In this document: positions 1-5,457 of the stretch, piece by piece
Layout: every line of letters starts with the position of its first letter
Position numbering within the stretch: position 1 is the first letter of the stretch
DNA from: Desulfobulbaceae bacterium
Lineage (GTDB): Bacteria; Desulfobacterota; Desulfobulbia; Desulfobulbales; Desulfobulbaceae
Length of the DNA: 11,327 bases
NCBI GenBank assembly: GCA_030633145.1
Contig: DAOVTM010000086.1
Location: 1-11,327 of the forward strand
Reading direction: 5' to 3'
Notes under the pieces: model-generated
Told to the model about the DNA's origin: nothing
Database searches by the model: none
The model's input: the letters and a program-made list of their open reading frames with translations, nothing else
Made by a program: the position numbers and the translations under genes

Positions 1-1
1 A

Positions 2-160
2 CGTGTCAACCGGCTCTATCGCAGGGTTGGGGATGAGGATTCCCGCCTGGGGCGTTTCCGCTGCCGGGTACGGGGGCGTCTTTCGGTTCGTGCTGAAGAT
101 GCCTCCCTTGATGCGCACAAACGAATGCGTCTCAAAGGGGATAAGATCGAGCTTGGTTGA
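2..160 (+). CDS. DUF3540 family protein, C-terminal end (partial)
   Basis: Only the last 52 codons are in the window; the gene starts upstream. The frame runs from base 2 to a TGA at 158-160. It reads as an Arg/Asp/Glu-rich tail with RVNRLYRRVGDEDSRLGRFR near the start and ending MRLKGDKIELG. This resembles DUF3540 C-termini as I remember them: an arginine-rich 'R..RSYR.V.E.E' start, alternating short beta strands, and a terminal '.DG..IHLG'-like motif. DUF3540 proteins occur in type VI secretion accessory clusters with DUF2169, DUF4150 (PAAR-like) and pentapeptide proteins. Their role is thought to be in building or loading the spike, but the precise function is not established. The DUF4150 genes immediately downstream support the call. 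A competing frame starting at base 3 is also open here, but its N-terminal half has no family resemblance. Identification rests on a short segment, so confidence is moderate. Confidence 0.55.
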   Translation, partial: RVNRLYRRVGDEDSRLGRFRCRVRGRLSVRAEDASLDAHKRMRLKGDKIELG

Positions 161-350
161 TTACGCCGATTCCCTCTCCCAATGTGGCTCAATGGCGGAA
201 TCAGGTTCCTGGTCTGAGAAGGTGTTTATCACTGGAACCAATGCCCTGAATATACAAACAGTAATTACCAGCACTGACGGTGATCAAGCCGGAGTCAACA
301 ACGGAGTGGCCTCTAACACCGTCATGGGCAAAATTATGATCATGAGGTAA
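157..350 (+). pseudogene. DUF4150 PAAR-like protein, frameshifted and short at the N-terminus
   Basis: Two frames together make one PAAR-like (DUF4150) domain. From a TTG at 157, which overlaps the TGA stop of the upstream gene, the sequence reads ITPIPSPNVAQ, matching the family's 'PIPYPNIAQ' motif. The match then continues one frame over from base 192 as MAESGSWSEKVFITG...TDGDQAGVNNGVASNTVMGKI, ending at TAA 348-350. Adding a single base near 190-193 would join them. The downstream paralogue aligns across the junction (PIPYCNSAD..AESGSFSSKVFVNG). The usual N-terminal segment with the 'FPDVCLTP.P' motif is also missing, because the upstream gene occupies that position. Intact members are thought to cap the VgrG spike of type VI secretion systems and carry effectors. 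It could be a recent pseudogene, a sequencing error, or a genuinely short form starting at ATG 192; I favour mutation or sequencing error. Confidence 0.6.
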
Positions 351-355
351 TATGG

Positions 356-760
356 ATGTTTATCAACACCCTTGAAGGGGGCGGCTGTACTGGGTTTCCC
401 GATGTCTGCCTGACACCTGCGCCAGGCGGCTCTATCCCGATCCCCTATTGTAATTCTGCGGACTGTTGTCTGGCCGAGTCGGGTTCGTTTTCCTCCAAGG
501 TCTTTGTCAACGGTATGAATGCGCTCAGTCTCAACAGCAGCCTCGCCCTTAGTGAGGGTAATGAGGCTGGTACTGGTGGCGGTGTCGGCTCTGGTGTTTT
601 CTGCGGCCCGGCCTGTTTTCTCGACGGCAGCGGGGGGATACTCATTGAAGGCGCACCTGCTGTTCACCTGGGCAGCCCCACCGGTCAGAATGGCAACACC
701 CCCAACTGTAGCGGAACCTGTACCAGCCCGGCACAGGAGAAGGTCATGCTCCGTCGTTGA
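356..760 (+). CDS. DUF4150 PAAR-like protein, cysteine-rich (type VI secretion accessory)
   Basis: An intact 134-residue protein of the DUF4150 family. It starts MFINTLEGGGCTGFPDVCLT, then has the signature SIPIPYCNSAD (about residues 27-36) and the KVFVNG...SLALSEGNEAGTGGGVGSG stretch (48-80), which are the typical conserved blocks. Family members resemble PAAR tip proteins that sit on VgrG at the end of the type VI secretion needle. Residues 81-134 form a glycine-rich tail. Nine cysteines are present (11, 18, 32, 37, 38, 83, 87, 118, 122), more than I expect for the family. A GAGGTAAT ribosome-binding site lies just upstream of ATG 356 and overlaps the stop of the preceding DUF4150 gene, so the two are probably translated together. 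No effector or VgrG gene is visible in the window; the rest of the cluster must lie upstream. Confidence 0.75.
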   Translation: MFINTLEGGGCTGFPDVCLTPAPGGSIPIPYCNSADCCLAESGSFSSKVFVNGMNALSLNSSLALSEGNEAGTGGGVGSGVFCGPACFLDGSGGILIEGAPAVHLGSPTGQNGNTPNCSGTCTSPAQEKVMLRR

Positions 761-806
761 TCCGGGACAGTAAAAAATAATAAATATAGGAAGTTCAAGG
801 ATAAGA

Positions 807-1574
807 GTGCGCAAGATAAAAAAGATAACATTGCCTGGTGGCGGCGTAACCAGTCTGATCCTGACAAAACTATGGACAGCCTGCAAGGATCTGCTGCCCA
901 TAGTGCTGGTCATTGCCTTCTTTCAGATAGTGGTAATCCAGGAGCCGCTGCCCCAGTTCGGGGAGGTTGTTTTCGGGGCCATTCTGGTAGTATTCGGCCT
1001 GACTCTCTTTATCCAGGGGCTGGAAATGGGATTGTTCCCCATCGGGGAAACCATGGCCCATGCCCTGGCGGAAAAGGGCAGTCTTTTCTGGCTGCTGCTC
1101 TTTGCCTTTGCCTTGGGGTTTTCCACCACCGTGGCTGAGCCTGCCCTGATTGCCGTAGCCGATGAGGCAGCGGAAATAGCGTCCAGGGCCGGACTGATAG
1201 AAGCGGGTGAAGAGGGACAGAAACGGTACGCCCTTGGGCTGCGCCTCTCGGTGGCTGTGTCAGTGGGTTTTGCCATTCTCATAGGGGTGCTTCGTATCCT
1301 GCGCGGCTGGCCAGTGCATTATTTGATCATTGGCGGCTATGTGCTGGTCATGCTGATGACCACTGTGGCCCCTAAGGAGATCATCGGCCTCGCTTATGAC
1401 GCAGGCGGGGTGACTACTTCAACTATCACCGTACCACTGGTGGCGGCTCTGGGGGTTGGGCTGGCCTCGATCATCAAGGGGCGTAATCCCATGATCGACG
1501 GCTTTGGCCTGATTGCCTTTGCCTCCCTGCTGCCCATAATATTTGTTATGGGATATGGTCTGCTTCTCTTTTGA
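807..1574 (+). CDS. DUF1538 family membrane protein A
   Basis: A 255-residue, very hydrophobic integral membrane protein of the DUF1538 family, whose function is unknown. I see about six to seven hydrophobic segments, near residues 29-45, 52-75, 92-118, 145-165, 171-190, 202-223 and 233-255. Two Gly/Thr/Pro-rich motifs inside membrane segments, GFSTTVAEPALIAVA (104-118) and GGVTTSTITVPLVAALG (200-216), are shared with the paralogue at 1869-2669. They resemble the discontinuous helices of transporters, which is inference. The start is GTG 807, preceded by AAGG with good spacing; no in-frame ATG lies near the N-terminus. A charged loop at about 119-145 (rich in Glu and Ala) separates the two halves. 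It lies 46 bp after the DUF4150 gene but belongs functionally with the downstream genes: a second DUF1538, a P-II-like protein, a CBS protein and a K+ channel. Confidence 0.85.
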   Translation: MRKIKKITLPGGGVTSLILTKLWTACKDLLPIVLVIAFFQIVVIQEPLPQFGEVVFGAILVVFGLTLFIQGLEMGLFPIGETMAHALAEKGSLFWLLLFAFALGFSTTVAEPALIAVADEAAEIASRAGLIEAGEEGQKRYALGLRLSVAVSVGFAILIGVLRILRGWPVHYLIIGGYVLVMLMTTVAPKEIIGLAYDAGGVTTSTITVPLVAALGVGLASIIKGRNPMIDGFGLIAFASLLPIIFVMGYGLLLF

Positions 1575-1610
1575 TGATTAAAAAAACTAAAATATTCAAC
1601 GGTTAAATAA

Positions 1611-1856
1611 ATGGATACGATTCTAAGTAACATGACGGTAAGCGTCAGCGAACTGAAGAATAACTTTGCCAAAATCATCGAACAAGCCGACGACCAGCCT
1701 GTTGCTGTGTTGTATCATGACCGACCTGAGGCATATTTACTTCCGGCAGAGCATTATGAGCGATTGATGGAACATATTGAGGATCTGGAAGATGCCAGAC
1801 TGGTTCGTGAGCGTATGGACGGCTCCTTTGTCGAGGTCGATCTGGATGAATTATAA
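1611..1856 (+). CDS. Solo Phd/YefM family antitoxin
   Basis: An 81-residue protein of the Phd/YefM antitoxin family (type II toxin-antitoxin). The N-terminal DNA-binding part reads TVSVSELKNNFAKIIEQADD (about residues 9-28), followed by the strand 'QPVAVLYHDRPEAYLLPAEHY' region, an acidic helix and an acidic end, VEVDLDEL. Such proteins repress their own operon and neutralise a RelE/Doc/YoeB-type toxin. No toxin gene follows: the DUF1538-B start is only 12 bp beyond the stop, and nothing toxin-like lies upstream. The gene therefore sits alone between two halves of what looks like one transporter operon. The annotated start is ATG 1611; ATG 1632 (MTVSVSEL) would give a form closer to usual antitoxin N-termini. 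Neither has a strong ribosome-binding site. It may have become an operon regulator or a defence against a toxin encoded elsewhere. Confidence 0.85.
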   Translation: MDTILSNMTVSVSELKNNFAKIIEQADDQPVAVLYHDRPEAYLLPAEHYERLMEHIEDLEDARLVRERMDGSFVEVDLDEL

Positions 1857-1868
1857 GATTTAATAATT

Positions 1869-2669
1869 ATGTCTTTTTTGATTGAATTCAGTACAGTCTT
1901 CCTGGCCACCCTGCGGGATGTAACGCCCATAGTGGCACTGATCACCGGCTTCCAGCTCCTGATCCTCCGCCGCCCCATCCCCAACCTGAAGCGGCTTGTG
2001 GTTGGCGGGGTCTATGTGGTGCTTGGCTTGGCTCTCTTTCTGATGGGACTGGAAAAGGCCCTCTTTCCACTGGGTAAGATGATGGCGGCTCAGTTGACTG
2101 ACCCTGAATTTCTCTATGGCAGCGGCGCAATTCCAGCAATGGCTGACTGGACTGCCTACGGCTGGATATATCTGTTTGCGGCCATGATCGGTTTTGCCAC
2201 CACCATTGCCGAACCCTCGCTCATTGCCGTAGCCATTAAGGCGCACGAGGTCTCCCGTGGTACGGTCAGCCAGTGGGGGCTGCGCCTTACCGTTGCTTTT
2301 GGGGTAGCTCTTGGCATCAGTCTCGGCACCTTTCGCATTATCAGCGGCACCCCCCTGTACCTCTATATCATGGTGGGGTATCTGGTGGTTATTGTCCAGA
2401 CCATTTTTGCGCCAAAAAATATTATTGCACTGGCGTATGATTCAGGCGGGGTGACCACCTCCACAGTGACTGTACCACTGGTGGCGGCTCTGGGTCTGGG
2501 TCTGGCCTCCACGGTGCCTGGGCGTAATCCGGCTCTGGACGGCTTCGGTCTCATCGCCTTTGCCAGCCTCTTTCCCATCATAACTGTATTGGGCTATGCC
2601 CAGGTTGGGGTTTGGCTGGCGAAACGAAAAGCCAAAAATAACTCATACAATAAACAAGGAGAACAGTAA
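1869..2669 (+). CDS. DUF1538 family membrane protein B
   Basis: A 266-residue paralogue of the protein at 807-1574. The shared blocks are ALFLMGLEKALFPLGKMMA (55-73; FIQGLEMGLFPIGETMA in A), GFATTIAEPSLIAVA (108-122), SGGVTTSTVTVPLVAALG (192-209) and GRNPALDGFGLIAFASLFPI (218-237). About seven hydrophobic segments are visible. It differs from A in a longer loop after the second segment (LTDPEFLYGSGAIP) and a basic C-terminal tail, AKRKAKNNSYNKQGEQ, that should face the cytoplasm. The stop TAA (2667-2669) overlaps the ATG of the P-II-like gene by one base, implying coupled translation. Having two single-copy DUF1538 proteins fits a heterodimer; in other genomes I recall the domain occurring twice in one chain. 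The function is unknown: transport is inferred from topology and from pairing with a P-II protein. Confidence 0.85.
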   Translation: MSFLIEFSTVFLATLRDVTPIVALITGFQLLILRRPIPNLKRLVVGGVYVVLGLALFLMGLEKALFPLGKMMAAQLTDPEFLYGSGAIPAMADWTAYGWIYLFAAMIGFATTIAEPSLIAVAIKAHEVSRGTVSQWGLRLTVAFGVALGISLGTFRIISGTPLYLYIMVGYLVVIVQTIFAPKNIIALAYDSGGVTTSTVTVPLVAALGLGLASTVPGRNPALDGFGLIAFASLFPIITVLGYAQVGVWLAKRKAKNNSYNKQGEQ

Positions 2670-3016
2670 TGCGGTTTAAAACTATTATTGCCTCTGTTAA
2701 GCCGGATTATACGGATGCAGTGGTTGATGCGGCCAAGGATGCCGGAGCCACCGGCGCGACTATTATCCCGGCCAGGGGGACAGGGGTTAACGAGGCTCAG
2801 ACCTTTTTTGGCCTGGCTCTGGAGGCACCGACCGACATTATCCTCTGCCTGATTGAGGAGCATCTGGTGCAGGGAATTCTGGATGCCATTGTCACGGCTG
2901 GCGAATTCGAGAAACCTGGTACCGGCATGGCCTTTGTCCTGCCGGTGGAACAGGTAGTCGGCCTGGAAAGCCAGATGGATCTGATCAAAAAGGCGATTCG
3001 CGATCAGTATTATTAA
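2669..3016 (+). CDS. P-II-like (GlnB superfamily) signalling protein
   Basis: A 115-residue protein of the nitrogen-regulatory P-II superfamily, small trimeric proteins that bind ATP/ADP and often 2-oxoglutarate or related effectors and control transporters and enzymes by contact. Visible features are the first strand FKTIIASV (3-10), a helix to about 26, the 'GATGATIIPARGTGVNEA' region leading into the T-loop (27-43), the strand TDIILCLIEEHLV (55-67), and the PGTGMAFVLPVEQVVGLE stretch (83-100) at the place of the B-loop and following strand. The T-loop is short and has no tyrosine at the usual uridylylation position, so GlnD-type modification is unlikely. The start is set by AAGGAGAA at 2656-2663 and the 1-bp overlap with DUF1538-B. 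This context makes the DUF1538 pair its most likely target, as AmtB is for GlnK. It is not a canonical GlnB or GlnK. Confidence 0.85.
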   Translation: MRFKTIIASVKPDYTDAVVDAAKDAGATGATIIPARGTGVNEAQTFFGLALEAPTDIILCLIEEHLVQGILDAIVTAGEFEKPGTGMAFVLPVEQVVGLESQMDLIKKAIRDQYY

Positions 3017-3127
3017 TGCAGCCCTTTCAATTAACTCGCAAAACAAACTATTTTCTGGATACAATGCAGGGTGGATACGCAAACTAATGTGACAACTATC
3101 AATTAATCATTAATCACTAACAAAACA

Positions 3128-3532
3128 ATGACTAACGAAAAAAAACCGATAGTTCGGGCAAGAGACGTGATGCGCAACAAACTGGTAACCATAGACGGGC
3201 TGGCAACGGTCAGGGAGGCAGCTGAGAAAATGCGTTCCGAACATGTCACCTACCTGCTGGTGGAGAGACGATCCCCGGACGATGCCTGGGCAATCGTAGC
3301 CATTCGTGATCTGGTCGAGGGGGTGGTCGTTCCGGGGCGGGCTGCGACTGATGTCAACGTCTATGAGGTTATGACCAAACCGGTCATAACCGTACCAGGA
3401 GACATGGATATCCGCTATGTGGCCGGGCTGCTCCATCATACCGGACTGAGCAGGGTACCGGTGGAAGAAGAGGATCAGCTGGTGGGGATGATCTCCCTCT
3501 CCTCCCTGATTCTTGCCGAAACCTTATTTTAA
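3128..3532 (+). CDS. Tandem CBS-domain protein
   Basis: A 134-residue soluble protein made almost entirely of two CBS domains. The first begins VRARDVMRNKLVTIDG (9-24) and runs to about residue 66 (IVAIRDLVEG). The second begins VYEVMTKPVITVPGDMDI (78-95) and ends near residue 130 (LVGMISLSSLIL). Such pairs form a Bateman module that binds adenine nucleotides such as AMP, ADP, ATP or cyclic dinucleotides and usually regulates a partner. No catalytic domain is attached, so it must act on another protein. It lies 111 bp after the P-II-like gene and 20 bp before the K+ channel gene, making either system a candidate partner. The ATG at 3128 has only an AT-rich leader and no clear ribosome-binding site, so expression may be weak or depend on an upstream transcript. 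Confidence 0.9.
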   Translation: MTNEKKPIVRARDVMRNKLVTIDGLATVREAAEKMRSEHVTYLLVERRSPDDAWAIVAIRDLVEGVVVPGRAATDVNVYEVMTKPVITVPGDMDIRYVAGLLHHTGLSRVPVEEEDQLVGMISLSSLILAETLF

Positions 3533-3552
3533 GCTGTTTTTAAAGAGTTGCC

Positions 3553-5250
3553 ATGAAATCGTTTTCGGTTTTTGTCTATTTCCTCCAGAACAAGTCCACA
3601 AAACGCAACTTTATTGTCCTGTCCAAGTTCTTTGCCTTTCTTGGAGCCATGGTCTGCCTGTATGCGGCTCTCTTTCACGCCCTGATGCTCTTTGAGGGAC
3701 ATGAGTACAGCTGGATCACGGGTTTTTACTGGGTTCTCACGGTGATGTCCACCCTGGGGTTCGGTGATATTATCTTTCATACCGATCTGGGCCTCTTTTT
3801 CACCCTGGTGGTGCTGCTCTCCGGGGTTATCTTCATGCTGATCCTGCTGCCCTTCACCTTTGTCCAGTTTTTCTATCAGCCCTGGCTGGAGGCTCAGCAG
3901 AAGGCGCAAACCCCCAGGAACCTTCCCAAGGCAACAGAGGGTCACATAATCCTTACCAGTCTTGATCCCATCACAGCCACCCTGATCAAAAAACTGAAGA
4001 AATACGGCTATCATTATGTCCTGCTCGAACCGGATCTGAATATGGCTCAGGAACTCCATGAACAGGGTTATAATGTGGTGGTGGGAGAATATGATGATCC
4101 GGAAACCTATAACCGGCTCCAGTTGCGGCAGGCCCGCCTGGTGGTCACCACCAATGATGATCTGACTAACACCTCCATCGCCTTCACAATTCGGGAGCTG
4201 ACCGACCGGGTACCCATCGTCACTGCAGCGGATAACGAACACTCCATAGACATCTTGGAGTTTCCCGGCAATACCAGGGTCATCGAATTCACCCGGATGC
4301 TCGGTCACAGGCTGGCCGGAAGAACCCATGGCACCTGCATGGGTCCAACCCTGCTGGGCAGTTTTGACTCCCTTGTCTTTGCGGAACTGCCTGCTGTGGA
4401 AACTTCATTTATCGACAAAACCCTGACCCAGACCAGGCTGCGGGAGGTGACCGGCCTGACCGTGGTTGGTTTGTGGAAACGGGGTCAGATCCTGCCCCCC
4501 ATGCCGCAGGCAATTATCACCCCGTCAACGGTGCTGATACTTGCCGGAACCGAGGCGCAGCTGGAGCGCTATGAAAAACTGTTCAATAAATCCTGCCAGC
4601 TCCATACCGGTGAGCCACCAGTGTTGATCCTGGGCGGGGGCAGGGTTGGACACGCAGCTGCGGAGACCCTGCAGGAACAGCGCATTCCTTATACCATAGT
4701 GGAAAAGAGTTCCGCCATAGTCAAGCGCCATGGAGACAACCATCTCCAGGGAGATGCGGCAGATATTAAGACCCTGCGCCGGGCAGGCATTGAAGAGGCA
4801 CGCACTGTGCTGATTACCACCCACCACGATGCCATGAATATTTATCTGGCCTTTTACTGCCGCCAGCTGCGTCCGAATATTCAGGTCATCAGCCGAGCCA
4901 TTGCCGACCGCACCGTACCCAAGCTGTACCGGGCCGGGGCTGATCTAGTGATGTCTTCCGCCTCTCTCGGAGCCAATGCTATCCTCAGTATTCTCCGGCC
5001 CGATGAGTTGTCCATGTTCACGGAGGGGTTGAATATTTTCCGCAGTCCTGTGCCGTCTTCGCTTGCAGGAAAATCCTTAATAAAGAGTAAAATAAGAGAG
5101 TTGAGCGGCTGTACGATTATTGCGATCAAGAGCGGACAGGAACAGGAGGTCAGTCCTGATCCGGCCTCCAAGCTGCTGAAAGGAGACGAGATTATCCTGA
5201 TCGGTACTACTGAAAATGAGGCGAAGTTTTTGCAGTTGTATGGAAAATGA
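3553..5250 (+). CDS. Two-TM potassium channel with two RCK (TrkA) modules
   Basis: A 565-residue K+ channel subunit of the MthK/Kch-like type. There are two transmembrane helices (about 22-46 and 80-106) around a pore helix and the selectivity filter TLGFGD (67-72). A first RCK module follows (TrkA-N 130-250, TrkA-C about 265-345), then a second (TrkA-N 356-475 with the nucleotide-binding motif GGGRVG at 361-366, TrkA-C about 490-565). RCK domains form a cytoplasmic gating ring that binds nucleotides or ions. The first module has HIILTSLDPITATL (131-144) in place of the GxGxxG loop, so only the second is likely to bind dinucleotide in the usual way. ATG 3553 lies 8 bp after AAAGAG and 20 bp after the CBS gene, suggesting co-transcription. 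The last 16 codons and stop are repeated exactly at 7754-7804. Without partner data I give no gene symbol. Confidence 0.9.
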   Translation: MKSFSVFVYFLQNKSTKRNFIVLSKFFAFLGAMVCLYAALFHALMLFEGHEYSWITGFYWVLTVMSTLGFGDIIFHTDLGLFFTLVVLLSGVIFMLILLPFTFVQFFYQPWLEAQQKAQTPRNLPKATEGHIILTSLDPITATLIKKLKKYGYHYVLLEPDLNMAQELHEQGYNVVVGEYDDPETYNRLQLRQARLVVTTNDDLTNTSIAFTIRELTDRVPIVTAADNEHSIDILEFPGNTRVIEFTRMLGHRLAGRTHGTCMGPTLLGSFDSLVFAELPAVETSFIDKTLTQTRLREVTGLTVVGLWKRGQILPPMPQAIITPSTVLILAGTEAQLERYEKLFNKSCQLHTGEPPVLILGGGRVGHAAAETLQEQRIPYTIVEKSSAIVKRHGDNHLQGDAADIKTLRRAGIEEARTVLITTHHDAMNIYLAFYCRQLRPNIQVISRAIADRTVPKLYRAGADLVMSSASLGANAILSILRPDELSMFTEGLNIFRSPVPSSLAGKSLIKSKIRELSGCTIIAIKSGQEQEVSPDPASKLLKGDEIILIGTTENEAKFLQLYGK

Positions 5251-5281
5251 GTGGATAAGTCAGACTCAATTGAATGAATCC
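5199..5281 (+). repeat. 83-bp perfect direct repeat, copy 1 (channel gene 3' end)
   Basis: Bases 5199-5281 match 7753-7835 at every position (offset 2554). The repeat begins GATCGGTACTACTGAAAATG, covers the last 16 codons and stop of the K+ channel gene and 31 bp beyond it, and ends TTGAATGAATCC. The bases flanking both ends differ between the copies, so the boundaries are sharp. This is the native copy, because the whole channel gene is attached to it. Confidence 0.95.
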
Positions 5282-5365
5282 CATCGCTTTCTTCTCTCCC
5301 AGAAAAAAATTAAACGCCACTGGTTGTTTTCCCTGATAGAATGTTTTTCCTGTTAAGTTCCTGAT

Positions 5366-5415
5366 AAAAAACTGTTTATTATAGTTACAGTGTAACGAAT
5401 ATGGTTACAATAAAC
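5366..5415 (-). terminator. AT-rich inverted repeat with T run, possible terminator
   Basis: Read on the minus strand, this lies 43 bp past the stop of the AlbA_2/RecG-like gene. The arms are GTTTATT (5374-5380) and AATAAAC (5409-5415). Inside is the exact palindrome GTTACAGTGTAAC (5384-5396) and a further GTTAC half-site (5404-5408). On the minus strand the stem is followed by a run of six T (5371-5366). This fits a weak intrinsic terminator. The repeated GTTAC/GTAAC half-sites could instead be an operator. The stem is poor in G and C, so confidence is low. Confidence 0.35.
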
Positions 5416-5457
5416 AAGCTCATTTCAACCCAGACAGAGCTATTCAAACGGATTTCA

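Noticed and set aside
3..152. N-terminal part of the open frame starting at GTG 3 as the true start of the first DUF4150 gene
   Set aside because: Its residues match no PAAR-like block, and the neighbouring frame (2-160) reads as a DUF3540 C-terminus. The PIPSPN motif lies in yet another frame.
3529..4329. Minus-strand frame of 266 codons
   Set aside because: Lies opposite the K+ channel gene, whose TLGFGD filter and RCK domains are clear; no recognisable domain on the minus strand.
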